The position numbers and the translations under genes are program-made. Below are positions 25,788-35,544 of a stretch of DNA of 63,029 nucleotides, one piece after another (within the stretch, counting starts at the first letter, position 1; each line of letters begins with the position of its first letter). Source of the stretch: an uncultured Oscillospiraceae bacterium (GTDB taxonomy: Bacteria; Bacillota; Clostridia; Oscillospirales; Oscillospiraceae); contig CANQRM010000019.1 in the NCBI GenBank assembly GCA_947626265.1, forward strand, positions 1-63,029, read 5' to 3'. Below the pieces are notes generated by a model. That model had not been told where the DNA came from. It searched no databases and saw nothing but the letters and a program-made list of their open reading frames with translations.

Positions 25788-26175
25788 AGAACATCTCCAC
25801 CTGGGCGGTGACGATGAGCTCCTCCCGGTCATTATAGAGCTTCACGTCGGCCAGGGCCATGTGCAGGCCCTCATGGACCACCTCCGCCCGGGCGGTCACG
25901 TACGCCCCGTCGCCGGGGTGGATGTAGTGCACGTCCGCCGAGCGGCCCACCACGTTCCGGCCCCGGGTGCTGGCGGCGATGCCGGCCACGCTGTCGCACA
26001 GTGTGAACAGAAACCCGCCGTGGGCCATGCCGTGGGGGTTCACCTTGTCCGGGCCCATGGGGGCTCTGGCCTCGCAGAAACCGGGGGCCAGCTTGGTGAC
26101 CTCGATGCCGTTGAAACGCATATAGCCCTCCCGGCTGTTCACCAGGTCCTTGAATTTTTCCAGGTCCATCTCCAT
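25765..26175 (-). CDS. PaaI-like hotdog thioesterase
   Basis: This 136-residue single-domain hotdog protein has the PaaI motif VNPHGMAHGGFLFTLCDSVA and predicted acyl-CoA thioesterase activity. The start follows GAGGTAAC. It is preceded by a hairpin that probably ends the clpC transcript, and it overlaps the 3' end of the convergent SpoIID gene. The acyl substrate is unknown. Confidence 0.85.
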   Translation of the reverse strand: MEMDLEKFKDLVNSREGYMRFNGIEVTKLAPGFCEARAPMGPDKVNPHGMAHGGFLFTLCDSVAGIAASTRGRNVVGRSADVHYIHPGDGAYVTARAEVVHEGLHMALADVKLYNDREELIVTAQVEMFFIGKIEM

Positions 26176-26199
26176 CTCTATGTTACCTCCTCAAGGAAA

Positions 26200-26221
26200 C
26201 GGGCGGGCTCATGCCCGCCCG
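26200..26221 (-). terminator. Hairpin after clpC
   Basis: A perfect 9-bp GC stem (26200-26208 with 26213-26221) with a 4-nt loop lies 15 bp after the clpC stop. There is no clear T-run on the minus strand, so it may be a weak terminator or RNA-stability hairpin. Confidence 0.5.
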
Positions 26222-26235
26222 CGCCGATGATTTTA

Positions 26236-28701
26236 TCATTCTCCCCCCGTTTCGTCAACCTTTTCCACCCGTATCGCCCCGTCCCGGAGGGTCACGCGCA
26301 CCCTGTCCCCCGGACCGGCGGCGCCGGAAAGGAGCATCTCCGCCAACGGGTCCTCCACCGCCTGCCGCAGTTTCCGGCGCAGGGGCCGGGCCCCATAGTC
26401 CGGGTCGTAGCCCTGCCTTGCCAGCTCGTCCAGGGCCTCGGGGGTGATCTCCAATATGATATCCTTGTCTTTGAGCCGCGCCGCCACCTTGTCCGTGAGC
26501 CCGGCGGCGATAGCGCGTATCTCCTCCCGCTCCAGCGCCCTGAACACCACGATGGCGTCCACCCGGTTCAAAAGCTCCGGCCGGAATACCTGCCGGGCCT
26601 CCGCCAGGACCTGTTCCTTCAATTGTTCATACCGCGCCCCGGCGCCCTCCTCCCGACCCGAAAAGCCCAGCTTTCGCCCGCCGCCCAAAATGGCCCGAGC
26701 CCCCACGTTGGAGGTCATGACCACCACGGCGTTTTTGAAGTCCGCTTTCCGGCCGTGGGAGTCGGTGAGGACGCCGTCCTCCAATATCTGCAATAAGAGC
26801 CCCCACACGTCCTCGTGGGCCTTCTCCATCTCATCAAAGAGCACCACGCTCCATGGCCGCCGCCGCACCCGGTCCGTGAGCCAGCCCCCCTCCTCGTGGC
26901 CCACATATCCCGGGGGCGCGCCGATAAGCCTACTGACCGCGTGCTTTTCCATATACTCGGACATGTCCACCCGGATGACGGCCTTTTCCTCCCCATAGAC
27001 CGCCTCCGCGAGAGCGCGGCAGAGCTCCGTTTTGCCCACGCCGGTGGGGCCGAGGAAGAGGAAGCTCCCCACAGGCCGCCCCGGGTCGGCCAGGCCCACC
27101 CGGCCCAGGCGGATGGCCCGGCATACGGCGGACACCGCCTCCTCCTGGCCGATAAGCCGCCGGTGGATGATCTCCTCCAAATGGGAAAGCCGTTCGCTCT
27201 CCTCCTTGGTAAGGCTCTCCACCGGCACCCCCGTCCAGCCGGAGACCACCGCCGCCACGTCCTGGGCGGTCACCTGTCGGCGCCCGCCCCCGGCCCGGGC
27301 GGTCCAGGCGCTTCTCTCCGCGTCCAGGGCCTCCCGCTGCCGCCGCTCCTGGTCCCGGAGGGAGGCGGCCCCCTCGAAGTCCTGATTCTTCACCGCCTGC
27401 TCCTTCATGGCCCGCAGGCTCTCCACCCGTTCCTCCGCCGCCCGGACCCCCTCGGGCACCCGGGAGCCCGCCATGCGCACCCGGCTGGCCGCCTCGTCCA
27501 TCAGGTCGATGGCCTTGTCCGGCAGGAACCTGTCCGGGATATACCGGGCGGACAGGGCCACCGCCGCCCGGATAGCCTCATTGGTGATGATGAGGCCGTG
27601 GTGGCTCTCATACCTGTCCCGCAGACCCTCCAGGATGCGCACGCTCTCCTCCCGGCCCGGCTCCGGCACCGTCACGGGCTGGAACCTACGCTCCAGGGCC
27701 GCGTCCTTCTCCACATGGGTGCGGTACTCGTCCAGGGTGGTGGCGCCTATCATCTGGATGAGCCCCCGGCTCAGGGCGGGCTTTAGGATATTGGCCGCGT
27801 CGATGGCCCCCTCCGCCGCCCCGGCGCCGATGATGGTGTGCATCTCGTCCACGAATAGGATGACATCCCCCACCCGGGAGACCTCCCGGATGACCGCCTT
27901 CACCCTATCCTCGAAATCTCCCCGGTACTTGGTGCCCGCCAGCATGCTGGGCACGTCCAGGGCCACGATGCGCTTTTTTCGCAAATGCTCCGGCACGTCC
28001 CCGGCGGCCACCCGCCGGGCCAATGCCTCCGCCACCGCCGTCTTTCCCACCCCGGGCTCCCCGATGAGCACCGGGTTATTTTTCGTCCGGCGGGAGAGTA
28101 TCTGAATGACCCGCTCCAGCTCCCGCTCCCGGCCCACCACCGGGTCCAGCTTGCCCCGGGCGGCCAGGTCGGTCAGGTCCCGGCTGTACTGGTCCAGGGT
28201 GCGGGTATCCCCCCGGCGGGCCGCGGCCCGGGCCCCGCCCTCCTCCGGCCGGGTGCGGTATTCGGGCCGGTCAAATACGTCCAGGACGTCCGTATAGAGC
28301 TTGTTGGGGTCCACCCCCGCCTCCTCCACGGCCCGGGTCCCCGCGCAGTCGGACTGGCGCAGGATACCCATGAGGATATGCTCTGTACCCACAAAGCCGT
28401 GGCCCAGGCGGGCCGCGTCCTCGCAGGCCAGCTCTATGCTCCGCTTGGCCTTGGGGGTGAGCCCCTGGGCCGGCGGGCCCGGTGTGCCCTTCCCGGCAGC
28501 CGCCGTCACCAGCTCCGTCACCATGCCCGCCTCCAGGCCGCTGCGCCGGAGGCACCGGCAGGCCAGGCCCTCCCCCTCCCGCATGAGCCCCAGGAGCAGA
28601 TGCTCCGTGCCCACATAGCTGTGGCCCAGCTGGTGGCTGGCCTGGTACGCCTCCTCGATGGCCTTCTGGGCCCTTAAGGTGAACCGCTCCGTGTGTTTCA
28701 T
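26236..28701 (-). CDS. clpC: ATP-dependent Clp protease ATP-binding subunit ClpC
   Basis: This 821-residue AAA+ unfoldase feeds proteins to ClpP. Two N-terminal Clp repeats (about 1-145) are followed by the first AAA domain (Walker A GEPGVGKT) and a middle domain with a UVR-like helix pair (AMKEQAVKNQDFEGAASLRD). The second AAA domain (Walker A GPTGVGKT, then VLFDEMEKAH) is followed by a C-terminal D2-small domain. The order and length fit ClpC rather than ClpB. The mcsA-mcsB-ctsR genes that often precede clpC are absent here, and no CtsR operator was recognised upstream. Confidence 0.94.
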   Translation of the reverse strand: MKHTERFTLRAQKAIEEAYQASHQLGHSYVGTEHLLLGLMREGEGLACRCLRRSGLEAGMVTELVTAAAGKGTPGPPAQGLTPKAKRSIELACEDAARLGHGFVGTEHILMGILRQSDCAGTRAVEEAGVDPNKLYTDVLDVFDRPEYRTRPEEGGARAAARRGDTRTLDQYSRDLTDLAARGKLDPVVGRERELERVIQILSRRTKNNPVLIGEPGVGKTAVAEALARRVAAGDVPEHLRKKRIVALDVPSMLAGTKYRGDFEDRVKAVIREVSRVGDVILFVDEMHTIIGAGAAEGAIDAANILKPALSRGLIQMIGATTLDEYRTHVEKDAALERRFQPVTVPEPGREESVRILEGLRDRYESHHGLIITNEAIRAAVALSARYIPDRFLPDKAIDLMDEAASRVRMAGSRVPEGVRAAEERVESLRAMKEQAVKNQDFEGAASLRDQERRQREALDAERSAWTARAGGGRRQVTAQDVAAVVSGWTGVPVESLTKEESERLSHLEEIIHRRLIGQEEAVSAVCRAIRLGRVGLADPGRPVGSFLFLGPTGVGKTELCRALAEAVYGEEKAVIRVDMSEYMEKHAVSRLIGAPPGYVGHEEGGWLTDRVRRRPWSVVLFDEMEKAHEDVWGLLLQILEDGVLTDSHGRKADFKNAVVVMTSNVGARAILGGGRKLGFSGREEGAGARYEQLKEQVLAEARQVFRPELLNRVDAIVVFRALEREEIRAIAAGLTDKVAARLKDKDIILEITPEALDELARQGYDPDYGARPLRRKLRQAVEDPLAEMLLSGAAGPGDRVRVTLRDGAIRVEKVDETGGE

Positions 28702-28809
28702 GTGTATCCATCGCCTCCGGGAGGATTATAGCCGTTCCCAGCCAAATAAAAGCGCGGATGGCGGCTTATTTTGTCGGAACGCTTAATTATGGCACGGCGC
28801 AAAAAACTG

Positions 28810-28839
28810 TTGCATTACCCCCTTTCTTTGTGTTAGTAT
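28810..28839 (+). promoter_or_regulatory. Promoter of the ferredoxin gene
   Basis: TTGCAT (28810-28815) and TAGTAT (28834-28839) are 18 bp apart, about 33 bp before the coding start. Moderate match to sigma-A consensus. The rest of 28702-28809 is AT-rich, with the divergent clpC promoter expected but not located. Confidence 0.5.
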
Positions 28840-28871
28840 ATGGCCGTACATAAAAAACGGAGGTAATCGAC

Positions 28872-29042
28872 ATGGCTTATAAGATCTCTGATGCTTGCAT
28901 CTCCTGCGGCTCCTGCGCCGACCAGTGCCCCGTGGAAGCCATCAGCGAGGGCGATGCCCACTATGTCATTGATCCCGACAAGTGCATCTCCTGCGGTTCC
29001 TGCGCCGAGCAGTGCCCCATGAGCGCCATTGCTGAGGAGTAA
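28872..29042 (+). CDS. 2[4Fe-4S] ferredoxin
   Basis: This 56-residue clostridial ferredoxin has two cluster motifs, CISCGSCADQCP and CISCGSCAEQCP, with the usual pseudo-twofold symmetry. It is an electron carrier for oxidoreductases such as the kor complex in this window. ATG 28872 follows CGGAGG with 9 nt spacing. A promoter and a downstream hairpin make it a single-gene transcript. Confidence 0.95.
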   Translation: MAYKISDACISCGSCADQCPVEAISEGDAHYVIDPDKCISCGSCAEQCPMSAIAEE

Positions 29043-29060
29043 ATCCACAAGCAGACCTGC

Positions 29061-29087
29061 GGGCGGTATGCGCTGAGCATACCGCCC
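29061..29087 (+). terminator. Hairpin after the ferredoxin gene
   Basis: A perfect 11-bp stem (29061-29071 with 29077-29087) has a 5-nt loop, 18 bp after the ferredoxin stop. The following bases are only partly T-rich, so termination may be incomplete. Confidence 0.65.
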
Positions 29088-29110
29088 GTCACTATTTATG
29101 AGGATGTTTT

Positions 29111-29812
29111 ATGAAGCTGCTATGGCCCGGCGGGCCCTCCTATTCGGACGACCCGACCTTTAAAATAACCACCGACTCGGTGCTTCTGGCCCATTTCACC
29201 GCCGGCGCGGGGGACTTCTCCCGGGCGATGGACATCGGCTGCGGCGGCGGGCTTTTGAGCGTGCTCATCCACGCCCGGGCGCCGGAGGCAGAATACGACA
29301 GCGTGGACATCCGCCCTGACGCGGTGCGGCTTTGCCGGGAAAATTACCGGGCCAACGGCATCCAGGGCTATGTGGACTGTCTGGACGCCCGGGAGTACCG
29401 GGCCATGGGCGGCCAGGGGGAGTATGACCTGGTGGTCTGCAACCCGCCCTACTACTACGCGGGCAAGACCTCCCCCGACGGGGCCCGGGCCGCGGCGAGG
29501 GGCGACAGCCTCTCCCCCGCCCAGTTCTCCGGCGCGGCGGCCTATCTTTTACGCCGGGGCGGGGCCTTCTGCCTGGTCCATAAGCCGGAATTCCTCACGG
29601 ACATTTTCTCCGCCATGCGCTTGGCGGACATTGAGCCGAAGCGCCTGCGCCTGGTGTGCCATAAGGCCGACAGCGCCCCCGCCCTGGTCCTCATCGAGGG
29701 CCGCCGGGGCGGCCGCCCCGGCCTCACCGCCCAGCCCAACCTGATTTTGACCGCCCCTGACGGCTCCCCCACCGGCGAGGTACGGGAGATATACCACATG
29801 CGGGGGAAGTGA
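29111..29812 (+). CDS. TrmN6-like tRNA(adenine-N6) methyltransferase
   Basis: This 233-residue SAM-dependent methyltransferase begins near the FKITTDSVLLAHF motif of the TrmN6 family. The SAM-binding loop is AMDIGCGGGLLSVLI and the catalytic motif is VVCNPPYYYAGK, typical of N6-adenine methylation. The family modifies A37 of tRNA1(Val) in enterobacteria; the tRNA target here is not known. ATG 29111 follows AGGATG. The next gene starts 8 bp downstream. Confidence 0.85.
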   Translation: MKLLWPGGPSYSDDPTFKITTDSVLLAHFTAGAGDFSRAMDIGCGGGLLSVLIHARAPEAEYDSVDIRPDAVRLCRENYRANGIQGYVDCLDAREYRAMGGQGEYDLVVCNPPYYYAGKTSPDGARAAARGDSLSPAQFSGAAAYLLRRGGAFCLVHKPEFLTDIFSAMRLADIEPKRLRLVCHKADSAPALVLIEGRRGGRPGLTAQPNLILTAPDGSPTGEVREIYHMRGK

Positions 29813-29820
29813 GGGCGGCT

Positions 29821-30369
29821 ATGGAACGGAACATAAAGACCTGCACGGCGCAGTATAAAACGGCGGCGCTGGACCTTATAGAGACCGTCTTCACTGAGCA
29901 TGAGAACGCCGCGGAGGGAAAGATGGTCCGGCGGCTGGCGGAGGAGATACGGGCAAAGGAATACTACGTCCCGGAGCTGGAGCTCATCATGACGGATGAG
30001 GCCGATGAGGTCATCGGCTACGCCATGTTTTCCCGGTTCCACCTGGAAGGCCGGTATTCGGACGAGCTGCTGCTCCTGTCCCCCGTGGCCGTGAAGACCG
30101 CGCTCCAGCGGCAGCATATCTCCAAAGAGCTCATCGAATACGGCCTCAGGAAGGCCCGGGCCCTCGGCTATAAGGCCGTGCTGGTGGAGGGCGATCCCCG
30201 CAATTACCGGCCCCGGGGGTTCAAAACGGCGGCCGATTACGGCATCTGCCCGGGCCCGAATGTGCACCTGCCCCACATCGACTGTCTCATGGTGCGGGAG
30301 CTCGTCCCCGGCGGCCTTGCTCATATCCACGGCCTTGTCGATTACGGGTTCTACGAGGCGCTGAGGTGA
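29821..30369 (+). CDS. GNAT family N-acetyltransferase
   Basis: This 182-residue GNAT protein resembles YhbS-type acetyltransferases. The strand-helix motif LSPVAVKTALQRQHISKELI precedes a coenzyme-A-contact region, and VLVEGDPRNYRPRGF is typical. ATG 29821 was chosen with GAGGGCGG just upstream; an earlier GTG at 29809 overlaps the preceding gene. The substrate is unknown. Confidence 0.82.
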   Translation: MERNIKTCTAQYKTAALDLIETVFTEHENAAEGKMVRRLAEEIRAKEYYVPELELIMTDEADEVIGYAMFSRFHLEGRYSDELLLLSPVAVKTALQRQHISKELIEYGLRKARALGYKAVLVEGDPRNYRPRGFKTAADYGICPGPNVHLPHIDCLMVRELVPGGLAHIHGLVDYGFYEALR

Positions 30370-30385
30370 CAACGACATAGAAACA

Positions 30386-30410
30386 CCCGGGACGGCAATT
30401 CCGTCCCGGG
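30386..30410. terminator. Bidirectional terminator between the GNAT gene and argH
   Basis: A perfect 10-bp stem (30386-30395 with 30401-30410) has a 5-nt loop. It sits between convergent genes and is followed by a mixed T-rich stretch. Confidence 0.75.
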
Positions 30411-30416
30411 TTCCAT

Positions 30417-31751
30417 TTATTGTTCTTTCAAAAACGTTTCCAGCGCTGCCAGTTCCTCGTCCACCGGCAAATTCCGCCGCTTGACGCAGGCGTCCAGGTC
30501 CACGGCGGCGTACACGCCCTCGTCAAAGGCGGGGTGAGCGGCCCTGTATTCCTCCAGACTCAGGTCCTCCAGAGGTTTGCCGCCATGGACCAGCTTTGCC
30601 GCGACGGCGTAGGCCTCCCGGAAGGGCACCCCCCGGCCCACCAAATAGTCGGCGCAGTCGGTGGCGTTGATGAACCCCGCCCCGGCGGCTTTTCGCATGG
30701 CGTCGGGATGGGGCTCCATGCCCGCGATCATGGGCGAGAGCACGGAAAGGCACAGCGCTGCCGTGTCCAGGCCGTCGAAGAGGGCCTGCTTATCCTCCTG
30801 CATGTCCTTGTTGTAGGCCAGGGGCAGGCCCTTGAGCACCGTGAGCATCCCCATCAGGTCCCCATAGACCCGGCCGGTCTTGCCCCGGATGAGCTCGGCC
30901 ATGTCCGGGTTCTTCTTCTGGGGCATGATGGAGGAGCCGGTGACGAACCCCTCGGGGAGGGTGACGAAGCCGAATTCCAGGCTGGACCAGAGCACCAGCT
31001 CCTCCGCCATCCGGCTCATGTGGGCGGCCAGCAGCGCCAGCGCGGACAGCACCTCCACGCAGAAGTCCCGGTCGGACACCGCGTCCAGGCTGTTGAGCAC
31101 CGGCCCATCGAACCCCAATGCTGCGGCGGTCATATCCCTGTCGATGGGGAACGTGGTCCCCGCGAGGGCGCATGCCCCCAGGGGGCATTGGTTCAGGCGC
31201 TTCCGGGCGTCGGAGAGCCGGCCCGCGTCCCGCACCAGCATCATGGCCCAGGCGCAGAGGTAGTGGCCGAAGGTCACCGGCTGGGCCCGCTGCAGATGGG
31301 TGTAGCCGGGCATGACCGCGTCGGCGTATGCCGCCGCCTTGTCGTGGATGGCGGCCACGGCCTCGCGGATGAGGCCTACGAGGGCGTCTATCTGTCCCCG
31401 GGTGTAGAGCCGCAGGTCCGTGGCCACCTGGTCGTTGCGGCTGCGGGCGGTGTGCAGGCGCTTGCCCGCCTCGCCGATACGGGCGGTGAGGGTCATCTCC
31501 ACGAAGGTGTGGATGTCCTCGGCGGTCATGTCGATGGCAAGGGCCCCGCTCTCCAGGTCTGCCAATATGCCCTCCAGGCCCGCCTTGATGGCCGCGCCGT
31601 CGGCTTCGGAGAGGATGCCCTGCTTTGTCAGCATGGCGGCGTGGGCCAGGGAGCCCTGGATATCCTCCCGCCACATGCGGCTGTCCACGGCGATGGAGGA
31701 GTTGAGCTCCCGCGCCGCGTCGGCGATGGCGCCGCCCCAGAGGTTATTCAT
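30417..31751 (-). CDS. argH: Argininosuccinate lyase
   Basis: This 444-residue enzyme splits argininosuccinate into arginine and fumarate. The family signature [12 protein letters not shown] is intact, with [15 protein letters not shown] and [15 protein letters not shown] also present. ATG 31751 overlaps the argG stop by 8 nt, which implies translational coupling. An earlier in-frame start would extend into argG and add unrelated residues. Confidence 0.95.
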   Translation of the reverse strand: MNNLWGGAIADAARELNSSIAVDSRMWREDIQGSLAHAAMLTKQGILSEADGAAIKAGLEGILADLESGALAIDMTAEDIHTFVEMTLTARIGEAGKRLHTARSRNDQVATDLRLYTRGQIDALVGLIREAVAAIHDKAAAYADAVMPGYTHLQRAQPVTFGHYLCAWAMMLVRDAGRLSDARKRLNQCPLGACALAGTTFPIDRDMTAAALGFDGPVLNSLDAVSDRDFCVEVLSALALLAAHMSRMAEELVLWSSLEFGFVTLPEGFVTGSSIMPQKKNPDMAELIRGKTGRVYGDLMGMLTVLKGLPLAYNKDMQEDKQALFDGLDTAALCLSVLSPMIAGMEPHPDAMRKAAGAGFINATDCADYLVGRGVPFREAYAVAAKLVHGGKPLEDLSLEEYRAAHPAFDEGVYAAVDLDACVKRRNLPVDEELAALETFLKEQ

Positions 31752-32961
31752 GGTTTTCGGCGTCCACCATGGCCTGGACCTTGATGGGCAGGCCATAGAG
31801 GTTGATAAAGCCCGTGGCGTCGGCCTGGTTATAGTCCGACTCGCCGAAGGTGGCGATCTTTTCAGAATACAGGCTGTAGGGGCTCCACACCCCGGCGTTG
31901 ATCATATTGCCCTTGTAGAGCTTCAGGCGCACCTTGCCGGTGACCCGCTCCTGGGTCTTGTCCACAAAGGCGCTGAGGGCCTCCCGCAGGGGGGTGAACC
32001 ACTGGCCGTTGTAGACCAGCTCCGCGAAGGTGATGGAAAGGCGCTGCTTTTCATGGGCGGTCATCTTGTCCAGGCACACGCTCTCCAGCACGCTGTGGGC
32101 CTTGTAGAGGATGGCCCCGCCCGGGGTCTCGTACACGCCCCGGCATTTCATGCCCACGAGGCGGTTCTCCACGATGTCCAGAAGGCCGATGCCGTTGGCT
32201 CCGCCCAATTCGTTGAGCTTCAGGATGATGTCCTTGGCCTTCATCCTCTCCCCGTCCAGGGCCACGGGCACGCCCTTGTCGAACTCCAGCGTCACATAGG
32301 TGGGCTTATCCGGGGCCTGGAGGGGGCTCACGCCCATCTCCAAAAACCCGGGCTTTTCATACTGGGGCTCATTGCCGGTGTCCTCCAGGTCCAGGCCCTC
32401 GTGGGAAAGGTGCCACAGGTTCTTGTCCTTGGAATAATTCGTCTCCCGGTTTATGCGCAGGGGCACATGGTGGGCCTCGGCGAAGTCTATCTCCTCGTCC
32501 CGGCTCTTGATGGACCACTCCCGCCAGGGGGCGATGATCTTCATCTCGGGGGCGAAATGCTTGATGGCCAGTTCGAAGCGGACCTGGTCGTTGCCCTTGC
32601 CGGTGCAGCCATGGACGATGGCGTCGGCGTGCTCCTTTTTGGCCACCTCCACCAGCCCCTTGGCGATGCAGGGGCGGGCGTGGCTGGTGCCCAGCAGATA
32701 TTCCTCGTACACCGCCCCCGCCTTCATGGTGGGGATGATGTAATTGTCCACGTAATCGTCGGTCAGGTCCAGCACATAGAGCTTGCTGGCGCCGGTCTTG
32801 AGGGCCTTTTCCTCCAGCCCCTCCAGCTCGTCCGCCTGGCCCACGTTGCCGGCCACGGCGATGACCTCGCAGTTATCATAGTTCTCCTTCAGCCACGGGA
32901 TGATGATGGATGTATCCAGTCCCCCTGAATAGGCCAGGACGACTTTCTTTATCTCGGACAT
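31744..32961 (-). CDS. argG: Argininosuccinate synthase
   Basis: This 405-residue enzyme joins citrulline and aspartate using ATP. It begins [20 protein letters not shown] with the SGGLDTS pyrophosphate-binding motif, and includes [15 protein letters not shown]. It is the first gene of the argGH operon, with AGGAGGAAACCC ahead of ATG 32961. AT-rich inverted repeats upstream are candidate operators. Confidence 0.96.
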   Translation of the reverse strand: MSEIKKVVLAYSGGLDTSIIIPWLKENYDNCEVIAVAGNVGQADELEGLEEKALKTGASKLYVLDLTDDYVDNYIIPTMKAGAVYEEYLLGTSHARPCIAKGLVEVAKKEHADAIVHGCTGKGNDQVRFELAIKHFAPEMKIIAPWREWSIKSRDEEIDFAEAHHVPLRINRETNYSKDKNLWHLSHEGLDLEDTGNEPQYEKPGFLEMGVSPLQAPDKPTYVTLEFDKGVPVALDGERMKAKDIILKLNELGGANGIGLLDIVENRLVGMKCRGVYETPGGAILYKAHSVLESVCLDKMTAHEKQRLSITFAELVYNGQWFTPLREALSAFVDKTQERVTGKVRLKLYKGNMINAGVWSPYSLYSEKIATFGESDYNQADATGFINLYGLPIKVQAMVDAENHE

Positions 32962-33015
32962 GTGGGTTTCCTCCTACATATAAAACACAGTATGCGTATC
33001 ATACCGCCCCGGGCG

Positions 33016-33053
33016 GTGAATATCAATAGTTTTATTCACAATTTTTATGAATA
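33016..33053. promoter_or_regulatory. AT-rich inverted repeats upstream of argG, possible ArgR-type operator
   Basis: GTGAATA (33016-33022) and TATTCAC (33033-33039) form a palindrome with a 10-bp spacer, and a further TATGAATA lies at 33046-33053. ArgR boxes contain TGAAT and ATTCA half-sites, but the spacing here is wider than usual. The site is 55-92 bp upstream of argG and between divergent genes. No protein was identified to bind it. Confidence 0.35.
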
Positions 33054-33114
33054 TTTCCAGCATCCCTTCCCTATTGCAATAGGCCCCTATGGGGTGTATC
33101 ATCTTCCCGGGGAG

Positions 33115-34350
33115 ATGATGGGCGTGAAGAAAAAGAAAGCGTTCTCCGGGGCTATGGGGTTCATCCTGCTGTTCGGCGTCGTGAGCCTCTTCTCCGACAT
33201 GACCCACGAGGGCGCCGCCAGCATCCGGGGGGCCTACATGGCTCTGATGGGCGCTTCTGCGGCGGCCATCGGCTTCGCCTCGGGGCTGGGGGAGCTGGTG
33301 GGCTACTCCATGCGCTATGTGTTTGGCGCGCTTACGGACAAGACAGGCCGGTACTGGCCCATGACCATCCTGGGCTATGTGCTGGACATTCTGGCCGTGC
33401 CGGCCCTGGCGCTGGTGGGGGAGCGCGGGTGGGTCGCCGCCTGCGCGCTTCTCATCGTCCAGCGCATGGGCAAGGCCATCAAAAAGCCCGCCAAGGACAC
33501 CATCATGTCCTTCGCCGCCAGCCAGCTGGGGGCGGGAAAGAGCTTCGGCATCCAGGAGCTTCTGGACCAGATCGGCGCGTTCCTGGGCCCGGTGCTCCTG
33601 TACGTGGTGATGCTCTTTCGCCGGGGCGGGGACACGTTTTCCACCTACGCCTTCTGCTTCGCCGTGCTGGCCGTCCCCGGAGCCGTCACCGTCATTCTTC
33701 TTCTCGTGACCCGCTCCCGCTTCCCCCACCCGGAGCGCTTCGAGCCGGAGCCGAAGGAATACGTCCCCTTTAAGCTCAAAAAGTCCTTCAAGCTCTACAT
33801 CACGGGCATCAGCCTCTTCGCCTTCGGCTTCGCGGACTACTCCCTCATCATCATGCACGTGTCCCGCAAGTTTACGGCGGTGGCCGGAAGTTTGGCCGAC
33901 ACCGGCGCGCTGGTGAGCACCGGGGACCTACCCCTTCTCTACGCCGGGGCCATGCTGGTGGACGCCATAGCGGCCCTGGCCTTCGGGTATCTCTACGACA
34001 AAAAAGGACTCAAGGCCCTGGTGTGGTCCACGGTCCTCTCCGCCCCCTTCGCGCCGCTGGTGTTTCTGGCGGACAGCGTGCCGGTGCTGCTCATCGGCGT
34101 CGCCCTCTGGGGCGCGGGCATGGGAGCCCAGGAATCCATATTGAAGGCCGCCGTGGCCGGCATGGTGCCCAAGGCCAGCCGGGCCACCGGGTACGGGGTG
34201 TTCGAGTGCTCCTTCGGCGTGTTCTGGTTCCTGGGCAGCTGGACCCTGGGGGCGCTATATGACGTGAGCCTCCCCGCCATGGCGGCGGTATCCGTCCTCG
34301 CCCAGCTCGCCGCCATCCCCCTGTACCTCGCCGCGGGGAGAGGGGAATAA
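33115..34350 (+). CDS. MFS transporter
   Basis: A major-facilitator protein of 411 residues from ATG 33115, with about 12 hydrophobic segments. YVFGALTDKTGRYWPM is the loop between helices 2 and 3 and matches the MFS motif A pattern. Start choice is uncertain: ATG 33115, ATG 33118 and GTG 33124 are all in frame beside CGGGGAG, and GTG 33124 has the best spacing. Sequence upstream of this is AT-rich and unlike the protein. Substrate not known. Confidence 0.8.
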   Translation: MMGVKKKKAFSGAMGFILLFGVVSLFSDMTHEGAASIRGAYMALMGASAAAIGFASGLGELVGYSMRYVFGALTDKTGRYWPMTILGYVLDILAVPALALVGERGWVAACALLIVQRMGKAIKKPAKDTIMSFAASQLGAGKSFGIQELLDQIGAFLGPVLLYVVMLFRRGGDTFSTYAFCFAVLAVPGAVTVILLLVTRSRFPHPERFEPEPKEYVPFKLKKSFKLYITGISLFAFGFADYSLIIMHVSRKFTAVAGSLADTGALVSTGDLPLLYAGAMLVDAIAALAFGYLYDKKGLKALVWSTVLSAPFAPLVFLADSVPVLLIGVALWGAGMGAQESILKAAVAGMVPKASRATGYGVFECSFGVFWFLGSWTLGALYDVSLPAMAAVSVLAQLAAIPLYLAAGRGE

Positions 34351-34357
34351 CAAACTG

Positions 34358-34382
34358 AGCCGGGAGCTTCACGCTCCCGGCT
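34358..34382. terminator. Terminator between the two MFS genes
   Basis: A perfect 10-bp stem (34358-34367 with 34373-34382) with a 5-nt loop is shared by convergent transporter genes and overlaps the end of the second. Confidence 0.75.
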
Positions 34383-35544
34383 TTGCCGTCTTTTTATCCC
34401 GCACGCCCAGGGCCATCACCAGCGCCCCCAGACAGGCGGAGGCCGACGTGACCGCGAGGGCTGCCTTGAGCCCCAATGCGTCGATGAGCACGCCCCCGAA
34501 ACCGGAGGCGCATACGCTGCCCAATGTGGACAGGGCCGTCACATAGGCCTGGGCCCGGTTGGCGTTTTGAGGGCCGGAGAGCTCCCCGGCATAGCGTACC
34601 GACGCGGGGATGAACAGCGCGTAGCCCAGAAGCTGGAAGGTCATGCCCCCGTATACGCCCCCCAGGGAGCCGGAAACGAGCACCAGCAGATTCTTCACGG
34701 CGAAGAACACCGCCGCGAACCGGAGCATCCCGGCGCAGGAAAAGCGCCGCAAAAGCCGGTCGAAGAGGAACATGGTGGGCAGCTCCAGCACCGCCACGTA
34801 CATGGTGAGCATGCCCATGTCGGCGTCGTCCCCGCCCACGCCCCGGACGATCTGGAGCATGTAGCCGGAGAGAAAGCTGTGGCTGAAGAAGAGCAGCACC
34901 GCCGCTATAAGCAGCGCCCGGAAGCGGCTGTCTTTGAGCACGCTCCCCGCCCCGGAGGAGATATCCCTCTCCGCCGCCGGGGACGGCGTCCCCGCCCGGG
35001 AGAACCAGGCCATGAGGGCCAGCATCAGCGCTGCCGTGACGAGCCCCGCGGCGGGCACCGCGTTCACGCCGGTGCGCAGTATCACCCGGCCCAGCACCGC
35101 GGCCAGCACGCCGTAGGTAAGCGACCCCACCGCCCGGCACACGCCGAAGGGGATGGCCGTGCCCAGCCGCTCGATATAATAGGCAAAGGCGTTCACCAGG
35201 GGCTGGAGCATGATGATAAGCGCCAGCCACAGCACGTATACCGCCGTCAGCACCGGCCCCCGGCCCGGCAGGAACAGCACCGCCGCCGTCACGGCCCCCA
35301 CCGCGAGGGTGGACCCGCCGATGACCGCCAGCGGCGCTCTCGCCGTCCGGTCCGCCAGGGCCGCCGCCGGGGTCTGCAGCGCCAGGCCCAGGATATACCC
35401 CGCCGCCACGATGGCGCCCAGGGCGCTGTTGGAATACCCCCGCCCCAGCAGGAAGTTGGAGGAAAAAGAGTACGCCAGGCAGCACAGCATCCAGTAGACG
35501 CCGTTCAGGGCCCCGTAGGCCCCCCGCAGGCTCCGGGAGCTCAC
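34369..35544 (-). CDS. MFS transporter, LacY/HcaT-like
   Basis: A 391-residue transporter with about 12 hydrophobic segments. The layout and the GLALQTPAAALADRTARAPL loop resemble the MFS_1-like group (3-phenylpropionate/oligosaccharide permeases). Its start overlaps the upstream TIGR04255 gene by 4 nt (ATGA type), so they are co-transcribed. The substrate is unknown. Confidence 0.78.
   Translation of the reverse strand: MSSRSLRGAYGALNGVYWMLCCLAYSFSSNFLLGRGYSNSALGAIVAAGYILGLALQTPAAALADRTARAPLAVIGGSTLAVGAVTAAVLFLPGRGPVLTAVYVLWLALIIMLQPLVNAFAYYIERLGTAIPFGVCRAVGSLTYGVLAAVLGRVILRTGVNAVPAAGLVTAALMLALMAWFSRAGTPSPAAERDISSGAGSVLKDSRFRALLIAAVLLFFSHSFLSGYMLQIVRGVGGDDADMGMLTMYVAVLELPTMFLFDRLLRRFSCAGMLRFAAVFFAVKNLLVLVSGSLGGVYGGMTFQLLGYALFIPASVRYAGELSGPQNANRAQAYVTALSTLGSVCASGFGGVLIDALGLKAALAVTSASACLGALVMALGVRDKKTAKPGA

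Noticed and set aside
28702-28809. CtsR operator upstream of clpC
   Set aside because: No tandem heptanucleotide pattern resembling the CtsR site could be read in the region.
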